From NCBI GenBank assembly GCA_022827345.1, contig JAJDTB010000039.1, positions 1 to 64,000 on the forward strand: 64,000 bases of DNA, given 5' to 3'. This stretch comes from Gemmatimonadota bacterium. Its GTDB lineage: Bacteria; Gemmatimonadota; Gemmatimonadetes; Longimicrobiales; Gaopeijiaceae. Position numbers and translations under genes: made by a program. The stretch's first letter is position 1; every line of letters starts with the position of its first letter. The notes under the pieces were generated by a model, which did no database searches, was not told the origin of the DNA, and saw only the letters and a list, made by a program, of their open reading frames with translations. Shown here one piece after another: positions 33,019 through 41,751 of this stretch.

Positions 33019-34392
33019 TCAGGCCTCGGAAACTGCCGCGGCCATGTTATCCAATGCCCTCTCTACAATAGCACGCGGAGAGGCCAGGTTCATGCGCATG
33101 TAGCCATCGCCGCCCGTCCCGTAGTTGGATCCCGGGTTGAGGAACACGCCCGAGCGCTCGGCAAACCAGCGCTGCACCACCTTCTCGGCGGTCATGTCGG
33201 CATCGCCCTCGGCAACCTCGCGCGCGGCGGTCTCGGCGGCGCCGATCCGGTCGGCGAAATCGCGGACGTTCAGCCAGGCGAGGTAGGTGCCCTGCCCCTT
33301 GCGGTGGCGGATGCCCGGCAGGTCGTCGCGGATACGGGCCTGCGCGTATTCGTGGTTCGCGTCGAGGTAGGCCAGGAGGTCGTCGAGCCAGGGCGCGCCA
33401 TCGGTGAGCGCGGCGCGGGTCGCGACCATCCCCAGGGTGCTGAGGTCGGCGCGGGTGTTGGCCTTGACGCGCTCCAGCAGGTCCCGGTTGGTGGAGTGGA
33501 ACCAGGCCACCTTCATCGCCGCCAGACTGAAGGACTTGCTGGCCGACGAGAAGGTGAGGCTGTTGTCGACGATGTCCCTGTCGGGGAGGCTGGCGAAGGG
33601 CGTGAAGGTGCTGCCCTTCGTGACGAAGTCGCGGTGGATCTCGTCGGCGAGCACGACCACGCGGTGCTTCAGGCAGATCTCGCCCATGCGGGTCAGGTCT
33701 TCGGGCGACCAGCAGTTGCCGGTCGGGTTCTGCGGATTGCACAGGATGAAGGTGTTGCACCGCCGGGCGCGCCGCTCGAAATCGTCGAAGTCGATGGAAT
33801 ACCTGCCGCCTGAGTCCACGATCATGGCGTTGTCGCTCGTGACCGTGCGGGTGAAGCGGAGGTCGGTGTAGAAGCCGGAGTAGGTGGGCGTGTTGAGAAC
33901 GACGCGGGTGCCGGGGGGCGAGAAGGTGTGGAGCGCGCCGATCAGGCCCGGGTGGACGCCGGTGGTGAAGACGACGGTGGAGGGGTCGACGTCGAGGCCG
34001 TAGCGGCGGTGCTCCCACTCGGCGACCGCCTCTGCGTAGGCGGCGGAGCGATGCATGTAGCCCCAATTCTCGTGGGCGCATCGCTCGGCCAGGGCCTCGG
34101 TGATGCAGGGGGCCGCGCGGAAGTCCATGTCGGCCACGCCCATTCCCGCGACGATGTCGTCGCCGAACTGGTCGATCGCGCGGTCCCAGCGGACGCTGTC
34201 GGTGCCGACGCGGTCGTAGACCTCGTTGAAGTCGTAGTCGTCGCTGGGGAGCGCGAGGAGCGGGCGGGGGCGCGGGGCGGCGGTGTGGGCCACGAGACGG
34301 GAGGCACCTGCCGTGCCTGCGACGCCGACGAGAGCGGTGCTCCCGGCGCGCCGGAGGAAGTTTCTGCGGCTGAATCGTTGGCTTTTCGGCAT
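33019..34392 (-). CDS. Tat-exported PLP-dependent aminotransferase/C-S lyase-like enzyme
   Basis: A 457-residue class I/II aminotransferase-fold protein closest in pattern to MalY/PatB-type cystathionine beta-lyases (GVADMDFRAAPCITEALAER near the N-terminus). The PLP lysine is K286 in SSASKSFSLAAMK. CNPQNPTGNCWSPEDL and VLADEIHRDF contact the cofactor, and the C-terminal Arg of the carboxylate site is in GYMRMNLASPR. An N-terminal twin-arginine signal (SRRNFLRRAGSTAL) predicts export of the folded holoenzyme, which is unusual for this mostly cytoplasmic family. Ribosome site GGGAG is 8 nt before ATG 34392. Confidence 0.85.
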   Translation of the reverse strand: MPKSQRFSRRNFLRRAGSTALVGVAGTAGASRLVAHTAAPRPRPLLALPSDDYDFNEVYDRVGTDSVRWDRAIDQFGDDIVAGMGVADMDFRAAPCITEALAERCAHENWGYMHRSAAYAEAVAEWEHRRYGLDVDPSTVVFTTGVHPGLIGALHTFSPPGTRVVLNTPTYSGFYTDLRFTRTVTSDNAMIVDSGGRYSIDFDDFERRARRCNTFILCNPQNPTGNCWSPEDLTRMGEICLKHRVVVLADEIHRDFVTKGSTFTPFASLPDRDIVDNSLTFSSASKSFSLAAMKVAWFHSTNRDLLERVKANTRADLSTLGMVATRAALTDGAPWLDDLLAYLDANHEYAQARIRDDLPGIRHRKGQGTYLAWLNVRDFADRIGAAETAAREVAEGDADMTAEKVVQRWFAERSGVFLNPGSNYGTGGDGYMRMNLASPRAIVERALDNMAAAVSEA

Positions 34393-34902
34393 GCGGGCGG
34401 CTCCCTGGACGATCTCCTGGTTTCGGTCAGAATGGCGCGACGGAACCGCATGCGCAAGTTACTGAAGGCAGCGGCAGGTTATATTGAACGCTGTGTCCGC
34501 GGCGCTGGCGCATTTGAAATCGGAGAGACGGCGAACAGGTGGCCAAGTTTACGAGGTGGGAGTGCGTGAATCTTGAATGCAGCTATCGCCGACCCGTGCT
34601 CCGCGTTGCCGGTGTGTACGACAACCCCCCGAGGTGCTTCATCTGTTCCAGGGCCATGGAGAAGGATCGGCAGCCCGTCCTCAGCCCATCGGCTCCTCCT
34701 CGGCGATAATCCCGGTTTCATCCGCCCCCCGGCCGACCGGTAGATCGGCTTCGCGGACGCGATAATCTCCTCGGCCTGCCCGGGCGTCGTGATGCGCGGA
34801 TCGGCCAGGCCGGGGCCTGAAAGGCTGACGGTGCATGGCCATCCCGGGTTGTCCCCGTGCAGCGAGCGCGGCCTTTAGTAGCAAAATGATATCGTTATGA
34901 TA
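34393..34902. other. 510-bp intergenic region, no supportable gene
   Basis: It separates two minus-strand genes. A TATAAC -10-like element on the minus strand (34478-34483) may serve the PLP-enzyme gene, but no matching -35 is seen. Near the right end a direct repeat ATGATATC occurs twice, 3 bp apart (34887-34905 region), partly palindromic, just past the stop of the propeller gene. A minus-strand frame stays open through about 34479-34880 with no start codon or recognisable domain. I treat it as chance in GC-rich DNA or an old remnant. Confidence 0.5.
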
Positions 34903-36126
34903 TCACTCATTCACTCGTTCGAGTCGCCAGATGTCTACGTGGTCAAGATCGAGCTCATCCCGGCGAATGGTGGCGAGGTAATCGCCACTGAACGCAGGCA
35001 CACTGCGGTCCTTGTATGGGGCTGCGGGTATGCTGCCCAAAAGCCGGCCCGCGGGATCGAAGAACTCCCAGCGATTGCCCGCAGTCCGAATCACTTCCAC
35101 CCACAGCCGACCGTCGGGGGCAACGAAGATCTCGTCGATGAACGGCTTCCGGTCCGGACGGGCAAAGGTTCGGGGTCTGCAGGAGGCGTTCGGGTAGCGC
35201 TCGCGGAATTCGTTGTATTCCTCGTTCCCGGGTGCCCATTCCTCGTCGGTGACCGGCTCGGCCGGCAGCGCGCGTTCGATCACCCGCAGGGTGTCGCCGA
35301 CGCTCCTGGTGACGGCAATCCGGTAGTCGTATCCCCACGCCGAGTACATGATTCCACCAGAAGCCGGGTGCTGGACGAACTTTGCCGCGAACGGGGCTCC
35401 GTAGAAGCCAATGACGCCTTCGGCCTCGCAGAAGATGGGCTCCACGGCGCCGGGAGCATCCTCCGCGCCCCGCACCCAGGGAATCGTGTCGCCGGTGTCG
35501 CCGGTGCTGTGGTGGCCTACCCACGCACTCTCCATATCCGCGGCAAGCGCGTACCGAAACGCCTCGTTGGGACCTACAGGGTAGAAGCGGAGTTGTGCGG
35601 GCGAACCGGTCCACCCCCCGGCGGTCGGTCTTTGGCCAAGCCACTCGCCGACCGCCGAAAACTCGCCGATGCGGCCCAGGTGCGGATCGAAGGTCAGAAG
35701 CCTGTCCCCGACCCAGGCGATGGAATAGATGCTCCTGAACTCGCCGGGCCCTTCACCGTCCCGCCCGAAGGTGCGCCGGTGCACCCCGTCCAGACCGAAG
35801 ACGCGTATCTCGCGGTTTTGGGCATCGCCAACAAACACGTTGCCCTCCGGGTCGAGAGCGACCGTGGTAACGCCGCCGAACTCCTCGGGAGCGCCCTCGT
35901 CGGTGAGTGTCTTCGGTCCGATGGAGACGACGGGGACCAGTCGCCACTCGGGCGGGGTTCCGGTGTTGGTTACGTGGATGACGCCGGCGATGGTGTCGAA
36001 GGTGGTGGAGAGGTCGCTGGCGTCGGGGGTGGTGCCCTGTTGGCCACAGGCCGAAATCGACGCGACCGCGAGGATGCAGAAGAGAGAATGCAAGCGGACG
36101 TGTGGAGGGCGGTGTTGGAAGTGCAT
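34903..36126 (-). CDS. Six-bladed beta-propeller lipoprotein (paralogue A)
   Basis: A 407-residue lipoprotein (lipobox SISAC). ATG 36126 is chosen because GGAG lies 6 nt upstream. NHL/6-bladed propeller signatures are TVALDPEGNVFVGDAQNREIR, VFGLDGVHRRTFGRDGEGPGEF and ICVAPDG-like EIFVAPDGRLWVEV. The GxGEGPGEF turn is shared by all five paralogues in the window. It is most like paralogue E (48126-49355), sharing VTNTGTPPEW-type and FINRISVAPDGRLWVE-type segments. The function is unknown; such propellers are thought to bind ligands at the cell surface. It lies 55 nt behind the sigma-factor operon and could be read from it. Confidence 0.8.
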   Translation of the reverse strand: MHFQHRPPHVRLHSLFCILAVASISACGQQGTTPDASDLSTTFDTIAGVIHVTNTGTPPEWRLVPVVSIGPKTLTDEGAPEEFGGVTTVALDPEGNVFVGDAQNREIRVFGLDGVHRRTFGRDGEGPGEFRSIYSIAWVGDRLLTFDPHLGRIGEFSAVGEWLGQRPTAGGWTGSPAQLRFYPVGPNEAFRYALAADMESAWVGHHSTGDTGDTIPWVRGAEDAPGAVEPIFCEAEGVIGFYGAPFAAKFVQHPASGGIMYSAWGYDYRIAVTRSVGDTLRVIERALPAEPVTDEEWAPGNEEYNEFRERYPNASCRPRTFARPDRKPFIDEIFVAPDGRLWVEVIRTAGNRWEFFDPAGRLLGSIPAAPYKDRSVPAFSGDYLATIRRDELDLDHVDIWRLERVNE

Positions 36127-36181
36127 TCCTGACTCCATCCCTGATGCTTGAACGCAGTACTGATCGGTCGGGGTATGCGGA

Positions 36182-37450
36182 TTAGTGGGCGCCGTCGCCA
36201 TGGCCCACCTCGATGCGATATCGGATCACCCGTTCCACCCCCAGCTCGTCCCGAGCCACCGCCCAGACGTGGTCACCATCGAAGACCGGGTCGGGACCCG
36301 GAGAGAATCCACCCGGCGGTACGACTACACCCAGGTACGTCCCGTCGGACTCGAAGACATCGTAGCGTGTCGATTCCCGCCAGGTAACGGGTTCCGAAAA
36401 GGGATTCTCCGGGTCGTGGTTCTCGTTTTCGACACGCTGTCCCTCGGTCGTCAGACTCACCCAGATCCGTCCATTCCGGCCGACCAGCAGTTCCCCGAAA
36501 ACCGGCTTGCGTTCCGGGATGCGCGGACCGTCCCATGTCCAGCCCGGGACTGTGAAACGGATCATCCGTTCGGTGGTTTCGCGTCGGTACGCACGCTCTT
36601 CGTCCGACACATGTATCGGGGCGTAGGCACGTTCGATTCGGAGCACACCGTCCTCTCGGACGAGATCGACGCGGTAGCGGGATGAGAGACCGGTGAGGAA
36701 ATGGCCGCTGGGGTGCACGGCCCAAAGGAACCTGGGTGTGAATGGCACGGGCGCGCTTACAGAAGATCTTCCGCGCTCCGTGGTGCGCTCGGCAGTTACC
36801 GCGATGGACTCATACTCCGTCGACGGTTCGGGAAGCGTATCCAGGTGCTCTCCGTGGGGACCGAGTACGATTAGGAGGTCGTCTCCGTACTGGTCGCTGG
36901 TCAGCAGGAAGGTTCTGCCGCGCACATCGGTGTACAGTGGGGCACCAGACCGGTACGTGTTGCCGGAATTGTACTCCCATTCTTCCGTCTCGCCCGAAAC
37001 GCGATCCAAGACCTGCACCCGCATGTTGCCCGGGTCCCGCACGAGCAACCGTCCGTCTGGAAGCATGGCGATGGCCTCGGGACGGGCGAACTCCCCCGGT
37101 CCCTCCCCTTCCCTGCCCAGCGTTTCGATGTAGGCACCGGCCGCATCGAAAACACGGACCTCGAACGCCTGCGTGTCGAAGACGTAGACGTTGCGGTCCT
37201 CGTCCACTGCCAGTGATCCGATTCGACCGAAGAGATACTCGTCGGGTCCTTCCAATTCGCCGATCGAGACTTCCGGGACCAACCTCGCCTCGGCGCCCCA
37301 CACACTTCCCGATAGTGTGCGGACGATCGTGGTGTCGCCGATTGTCTCGACCTCGACGTTCGGGCCCGCAGGAGCGACTCCGACGCTGCAGGCACCGAAT
37401 GTGACCAGCGTCATGCCCGACCAGGCGTGTCGGCTGTGAGCGCCAATCAC
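36182..37450 (-). CDS. Six-bladed beta-propeller lipoprotein (paralogue B), last gene of the ECF sigma operon
   Basis: 422 residues. GTG 37450 overlaps the last base of the preceding stop codon, so it is coupled to the secreted-protein gene. A short signal with lipobox FGAC follows. Propeller repeats include SLAVDEDRNVYVFDTQAFEVR, TLGREGEGPGEFARPEAIAML and RLLVRDPGNMRVQVLDRV. The late segment YDVFESDGTYLGVVVPPGGF is nearly identical in paralogue C (39186-40445). Being translated from the sigma/anti-sigma transcript, it is the best candidate for a surface sensor or effector of that system. Confidence 0.82.
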   Translation of the reverse strand: MIGAHSRHAWSGMTLVTFGACSVGVAPAGPNVEVETIGDTTIVRTLSGSVWGAEARLVPEVSIGELEGPDEYLFGRIGSLAVDEDRNVYVFDTQAFEVRVFDAAGAYIETLGREGEGPGEFARPEAIAMLPDGRLLVRDPGNMRVQVLDRVSGETEEWEYNSGNTYRSGAPLYTDVRGRTFLLTSDQYGDDLLIVLGPHGEHLDTLPEPSTEYESIAVTAERTTERGRSSVSAPVPFTPRFLWAVHPSGHFLTGLSSRYRVDLVREDGVLRIERAYAPIHVSDEERAYRRETTERMIRFTVPGWTWDGPRIPERKPVFGELLVGRNGRIWVSLTTEGQRVENENHDPENPFSEPVTWRESTRYDVFESDGTYLGVVVPPGGFSPGPDPVFDGDHVWAVARDELGVERVIRYRIEVGHGDGAH

Positions 37451-38067
37451 TACGGATCGATCCTGGGCGTCACGACGAGAATGAGAACGGGCTCGTCGGC
37501 GGTGCGGCGTGCCGATCCCAACACCACCCTTTGGCCGTCGCGGATCGTGACCGAAGCTTCGAGGAGGGGAAACGCCTCGGTCCCTCGCCTTATCACCGTT
37601 GTTCCTGGCCGTCCGCTCACCGTTGTTCCTGCCGGTCCGCGGATCGGCCGCGTGGACTTGTCGGTGAGAGTCACCTTGGCACGGACGGGGCCCCTGGAAG
37701 TCTGCGAACTCACCTCCGCCACGATCGTTAGCGCCGTATCGGAACCGTCCGTGTAGATCCTCTGCGATCCGTATCCGGTCAGGTAGTCCCCCCCGTAGCC
37801 GTCCAAACCGACGTTGAACACCGAAGTTGACAGGAGCCGGTAGCCCCGGAAGTTGAAGAGGTTCCTGAGTTCGCTCACAACGTCGCTGATCTCGGGGTCC
37901 TGATCGGTGAAGCCATCCGCCTGGATCAGGTGAAAAGTGAGCAGCACGTTGTGGATGTCTTCACGAGCACCGTCACGCTCCTGTGCACTTGCCTCTCCCG
38001 CAAGCGGTCCCAGAGCCAATGCCGCGATTAGCGCGTATTGGATGCTCCCCATCACTCTCTGACTCAT
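37450..38067 (-). CDS. Secreted protein of the ECF sigma operon, function unknown
   Basis: 205 residues. The signal peptide ends in GEASAQ. ATG 38067 overlaps the anti-sigma stop by 4 nt. The mature protein has ISDVVSELRNLFNFRGYRLL, a Thr/Arg/Gly-rich linker (TRPIRGPAGTTVSGRPGTTV) and a C-terminal VVLGSARRTADEPVLILVVTPRI. The LVVTPRI ending recalls the last beta strand of secretin-type proteins, but the remainder is too short for a secretin. I would describe it as a periplasmic beta-rich partner of unknown role. Confidence 0.7.
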   Translation of the reverse strand: MSQRVMGSIQYALIAALALGPLAGEASAQERDGAREDIHNVLLTFHLIQADGFTDQDPEISDVVSELRNLFNFRGYRLLSTSVFNVGLDGYGGDYLTGYGSQRIYTDGSDTALTIVAEVSSQTSRGPVRAKVTLTDKSTRPIRGPAGTTVSGRPGTTVIRRGTEAFPLLEASVTIRDGQRVVLGSARRTADEPVLILVVTPRIDP

Positions 38068-38516
38068 GAATCACTCTCCGTCGGATTGAATAGCCATACC
38101 ACGGCGATGTCGGGATCGCTCGTGGGAAAAACCGCGAAGGGCCGATCGGCCTCCACGTCCATCTCGCTTACCATGCTCGGCGCAGGGGATTCGGGCGGGG
38201 GCAGGAGGGGCTCGCCGTCACCCGTCGTCTCTCCATCGCGTGCAAGAATCAGCGCCGCGATGACGGCAGCGGCCGCGAGGGGTGCCGCGCTCCGCCACAT
38301 CCGGGCGGATCGCCGAAGTGCCGGTGCAAGCCGCGGTTTGGACGGCACCGCCAGGCGCTCTGTCACCTGCTCCGCCATGGCAGACAACAACGCGTTCATG
38401 TTGCGCGTGTCTCGGGCAATCCGCTCGGCGCGCTGACGCTCTGCCGGCTCCAGGCCCTCGGCCGAGTCGAGGTCGCCCTCCAGCAGGCCATCGGGCCAAT
38501 CGTCACGATGATCCAT
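38064..38516 (-). CDS. Single-pass anti-sigma factor
   Basis: 150 residues. GGAGGT 7 nt upstream sets the start at ATG 38516, inside the 3' end of the sigma gene (14-nt overlap). The cytoplasmic N-terminus (about 75 residues) is acidic and helical (GLLEGDLDSAEGLEPAERQRAE), followed by one membrane helix (SAAPLAAAAVIAALILA) and a short periplasmic tail rich in Pro and acidic residues. No HxxxCxxC zinc motif is present, so it is not a ZAS-type anti-sigma. Position, overlap and topology support the call more than sequence does. Confidence 0.75.
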   Translation of the reverse strand: MDHRDDWPDGLLEGDLDSAEGLEPAERQRAERIARDTRNMNALLSAMAEQVTERLAVPSKPRLAPALRRSARMWRSAAPLAAAAVIAALILARDGETTGDGEPLLPPPESPAPSMVSEMDVEADRPFAVFPTSDPDIAVVWLFNPTESDS

Positions 38517-39093
38517 GTGTCCCACCTCCATGGCTGTGGCCCTGAGCCAGCATCTCGCTGCGCATCCTGCGCCGCGCCCGCAGCAGGTGGACTCTGACCG
38601 TCTTCGGGTTCATCTCGAGCAACTCCGCCGCCTCCCTCGGCTTCAGTCCCTGCAACTCCACCAGATCGAAGACCTCTCGTTGTCTCATCGGCAGCTTCCT
38701 CAGCAGGGTCCGAATCAGTCGGAGTGTTCTTTTCATCTCGATCCTTTCGAGCGGATCCTCCAGCCGAGGGGCCGCCGCCTCTGCCAACCGCCCCAGCTTG
38801 TCAGCCAACTGCCGGTCCCGCCGCTTGCGCTGCTGGTGATCCAGGCTGGCGTTCCGTGTAATGCGGTAGACCCAGCTCGTGACCTTTGACCGGCCATCGA
38901 AACCCTCTATCGATTGCAGCATTTTCATCGATACCAGCTGAGCGACGTCCTCCGCATCGTCGGGATCGCCGGTCATCACCAGCGCCCACCGGCAGATCAG
39001 GGGACGGAGTGCACCCGCCAGCCTTCCGAGCGCCTCTCGTTCTCCCTGCCTGGCCCTTGCGGCCAACTCCAAGATCTCTCGGTCGGAGAGCAT
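38503..39093 (-). CDS. ECF-family RNA polymerase sigma factor
   Basis: A 196-residue sigma-70 protein with regions 2 and 4 only. Region 2 runs from ALGRLAGALRPLICRWALVM through DAEDVAQLVSMKMLQSIEGFDG to SKVTSWVYRITRNASLDHQ. Region 4 has LPMRQREVFDLVELQGLKPREAAELLEM and a helix-turn-helix ending VRVHLLRARRRM. It is the first gene of a four-gene overlapping unit with an anti-sigma factor, a secreted protein and a propeller lipoprotein. A candidate ECF promoter at 39137-39164 suggests autoregulation. Confidence 0.92.
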   Translation of the reverse strand: MLSDREILELAARARQGEREALGRLAGALRPLICRWALVMTGDPDDAEDVAQLVSMKMLQSIEGFDGRSKVTSWVYRITRNASLDHQQRKRRDRQLADKLGRLAEAAAPRLEDPLERIEMKRTLRLIRTLLRKLPMRQREVFDLVELQGLKPREAAELLEMNPKTVRVHLLRARRRMRSEMLAQGHSHGGGTHGSS

Positions 39094-39136
39094 GGCGCTC
39101 TCGGTCCTTTTCTCCGCGTGTGGGTTCGGAAAGTGA

Positions 39137-39164
39137 GACGCCGGGGGAGGGAGGAGCGTTTACC
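39137..39164 (-). promoter_or_regulatory. Candidate autoregulated ECF promoter
   Basis: On the minus strand GGTAAACG (39164-39157) provides an AAC-type -35. After 17 nt from GTAAAC comes CGTC (39140-39137), the usual ECF -10. Transcription would begin about 37 nt before the sigma-factor ATG. A closely similar pair lies at 49466-49493. Confidence 0.5.
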
Positions 39165-39185
39165 TGATGCGCAGGCCCCGTCCCT

Positions 39186-40445
39186 TCACTCCTGCGAACG
39201 GATTCTGAAGCGGACCACGCGCTCGATCCCCAAATCGTCCGTGGTGACAGCCCAGACGTGATCGCCGTCGAAGACCGGGTCGGGGAACGGGGTGAATCCA
39301 TCCGGGGGCACGACGACGCCGAGGTAGGTCCCGTCGGGCTCGAAGACATCGTACCGCACGGGCTCTTCCCAGAGTACCGGCGCGGAAAAGGGATCTTCGG
39401 GGTCGTGGTCCTCGTTCTCTACCGGGTGTGCCTCGGTGGCCAGCCTCACCCACAGGCGGCCGTCCCGGCCAGCCAGAAGTTCCTGAAAGAACGGCTTGTG
39501 CTCCGGAATCGGCGGCCCGGTCCAGCTCCAGTCCGGGTCCGTGTTTCGCATCATGCGCGTAATGCGTTCGCGGCGGCCGGCGCGCTCTTCGTCGTGAGCC
39601 GGGGCCGGGTCGGTGATCCGCTCGATTCTGAGGACGCCGTCGTCTCGAGGGAGATCGATCCGGTATTCCGAGGACAGGCCGGTGAGGAAGTGGCCGCTGG
39701 GGTGGACCGTCCACAGGAACTCGGGGCTGAAAGGGACGCCCGCGCGCGCCACCGCGCTTCCGCTTGTGGTGACGAACTCGGCCATGAGTGTGGGGGGCTC
39801 GTATGGGCTGCTCGGTTGAGGAATCGTGTCGGCGTGCGTCCCATCCGGCCCCAGCACGATGACGTGCATGACGAAGCCTTCCCGGGACAGGTCGCGGGCA
39901 ACCAGAAACGTGCGGCCAAGCGCGTCGGTGTAGAGTGGGGACATCGAATAGGTGTTACCGGCATTGTACCCCCACTGGTCGGTTTGCCCCGCGCCGGGGC
40001 CGAACACCTCGATGCGCTGGTTGCCGGGGTCGCGCACCACCAGTCGGCCGTCCGGCAGCACCGCGATGGCTTCGGCCCGACGGAACTCGCCCGGCCCCTC
40101 GCCTCGCCCGCCCAGCGTCTCGACGTAAGCCCCCGCGGAGTCAAAGACGCGGACGTGCTGGGCCTGCTCGTCGAACACGTAGACGTTCCGGGCGTCGTCC
40201 ACCGCGATCGACCAGATGCTGCCGAAGAGATACTCCTCGGGCCCGTCGAACTCGCCGATCGAGACTTCCGGCACCAGGGTGGCCTCCTCGACCCAGACGC
40301 TGCCGGACAGGGTGCGGACCACGGTCGTGTCTCCGACGGTCTCGACGATGGTTGCGGGACCGGTGGACGAGGAAGCGGGGCCGCAAGCGCTGAAGGCGGC
40401 CAGTGTGAAGGTAACGATGAAGACGCCAGGAGCCCTTGCCAGCAT
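39186..40445 (-). CDS. Six-bladed beta-propeller lipoprotein (paralogue C)
   Basis: 419 residues. GGGGAGGAGAT lies directly before ATG 40445, and the lipobox is FSAC. It is the closest relative of paralogue B: both carry VVRTLSGSVW, PEVSIGE, GEGPGEF, HPSGHFLTGLSS and TYLGVVVPP segments at matching positions. The blades include SIAVDDARNVYVFDEQAQHVR and RLVVRDPGNQRIEVFGPG. It ends 92 nt upstream of the sigma-factor start, in the same orientation. B and C are therefore likely a duplication that flanks the sigma/anti-sigma genes. Confidence 0.82.
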   Translation of the reverse strand: MLARAPGVFIVTFTLAAFSACGPASSSTGPATIVETVGDTTVVRTLSGSVWVEEATLVPEVSIGEFDGPEEYLFGSIWSIAVDDARNVYVFDEQAQHVRVFDSAGAYVETLGGRGEGPGEFRRAEAIAVLPDGRLVVRDPGNQRIEVFGPGAGQTDQWGYNAGNTYSMSPLYTDALGRTFLVARDLSREGFVMHVIVLGPDGTHADTIPQPSSPYEPPTLMAEFVTTSGSAVARAGVPFSPEFLWTVHPSGHFLTGLSSEYRIDLPRDDGVLRIERITDPAPAHDEERAGRRERITRMMRNTDPDWSWTGPPIPEHKPFFQELLAGRDGRLWVRLATEAHPVENEDHDPEDPFSAPVLWEEPVRYDVFEPDGTYLGVVVPPDGFTPFPDPVFDGDHVWAVTTDDLGIERVVRFRIRSQE

Positions 40446-40490
40446 ATCTCCTCCCCTGTGGCTTGCAGTGCGTCGGGATCGCTTGCGGCG

Positions 40491-41723
40491 CTAACCGGCT
40501 CTCCGGTTCAGTGGCCAGAGCTGCACTCGCTCCACACCGAGTTCGTCCGTGGTCGTGCCGAGAATGTAGTCCTCGCCGATCTCGAGGACATCCAGGCCGC
40601 TCGGCGTCTCGACGAATCCCTGCACGCGACCGTCCGGGTCGAAGACGGTCCAGATGTTCTCGTTCTGTTCCGGGAAGTTGTATTCCTGCACCCAGAGGTA
40701 GCCAAGGGGGTCGGAATGCAGGGCGGAGAATGCGGGGAAGAACTCGACGAGCGTCATGCCCTCGCTGAACCCGCGAAGCCTTTCCTGGTCCTCCTCCGAT
40801 CTGTCGGCCCAGCTGGCGGTGAGCACCGAGTCCAGTTCGGCTTGCGTCGGAGCGCGCAGTTCATGGTCGCGGCGGACGATGCGCACGAGCCGTCCATCTC
40901 GGTCGTAGGCCGGGAGCTCGTATCGGTCGGTCGCCGCGACGACGGCCAGCGGGCCCCAGGTGGCTGCCTGGACCGACCTGCCGAAGGGATGGGGACGCGC
41001 GGATGGAGTGTTCTGCGAGAAGAACCACTCGTCGCCGTGGTGGGTTCCGAGGGAGGCGCGGGTCTCGCCGTCGGGCGCGATCACGGCGAATTCGGTTTCC
41101 AGCCTGCGCAGGGTCGAGCCGCCGCCCCCGAACTGCAGCCCTATTGGCAGACCGGGCTTCGCAAGGATGTCGCCGTCGGGCATCCGCCCCAGGAATGAAA
41201 AACGCCCTTCGCCCAGTGTGGCGGTCCGGGCGTGGTTGCCGCGGGCGTCGAAGATCTCGATCCGGCCGCGCCACAATGCCGCGCCCATGATCGAGTCGCC
41301 GGGCCAGGTGCTGACCGCTTCCGGGTCCCACTGGGCGAATTCGCCAGGCCCTTCGCCGAGCGCGCCCCAGCTCTCCAGGTGGGTGCCGTCCGCGGAGAAG
41401 AAGCGGATTTCGCCGGTTCCGCCGTTGGCGACCGCGATTCGGCCGTCAGGGAGCCTGGCGGCGTCCTCGACTGCGTACAGCTGGTAGACCTCATCCCCCT
41501 CCAGAGCGCCGATGGACACCGCGGGAACCTCTGCGACCTGCCAACCAAGCCGCGAGCCGGTGGCCGGGCGCGCGTTTTCGACGATCGTGACGCCCGCGCT
41601 GTCGCGGGCCTCCGACCGGAGGGCAGGCCTGGAGTCACTTCCCGTGCCGCAAGCGGCGAACAGCACGACGACCAGTCCCGCAGCTCCAATTCGCAAAGCT
41701 CTTGCCACGTCTGCATTCTTCAT
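40491..41723 (-). CDS. Six-bladed beta-propeller lipoprotein (paralogue D)
   Basis: 410 residues. I prefer ATG 41723 (MKNADVARALRIGAAG) over the in-frame ATG at 41753. Lipobox LFAAC. It is more divergent than A-C and E but keeps the family frame: TIVENARP, AVSIGALEGDE, ARLPDGRIAVANGGTGEIRFF, SWGALGEGPGEFAQWDPEAV and LHSDPLGYLWVQEY. It lies 45 nt upstream of paralogue C, so the two are likely co-transcribed. Confidence 0.8.
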   Translation of the reverse strand: MKNADVARALRIGAAGLVVVLFAACGTGSDSRPALRSEARDSAGVTIVENARPATGSRLGWQVAEVPAVSIGALEGDEVYQLYAVEDAARLPDGRIAVANGGTGEIRFFSADGTHLESWGALGEGPGEFAQWDPEAVSTWPGDSIMGAALWRGRIEIFDARGNHARTATLGEGRFSFLGRMPDGDILAKPGLPIGLQFGGGGSTLRRLETEFAVIAPDGETRASLGTHHGDEWFFSQNTPSARPHPFGRSVQAATWGPLAVVAATDRYELPAYDRDGRLVRIVRRDHELRAPTQAELDSVLTASWADRSEEDQERLRGFSEGMTLVEFFPAFSALHSDPLGYLWVQEYNFPEQNENIWTVFDPDGRVQGFVETPSGLDVLEIGEDYILGTTTDELGVERVQLWPLNRRAG

Positions 41724-41751
41724 CAGTCCGTCCAAACAAGGGGAGCCTGCC

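Noticed and set aside
34479..34880. Minus-strand open frame in the 510-bp gap
   Set aside because: It begins after a stop codon without a start, and I could not match it to a family. Kept only as a comment in the intergenic entry.
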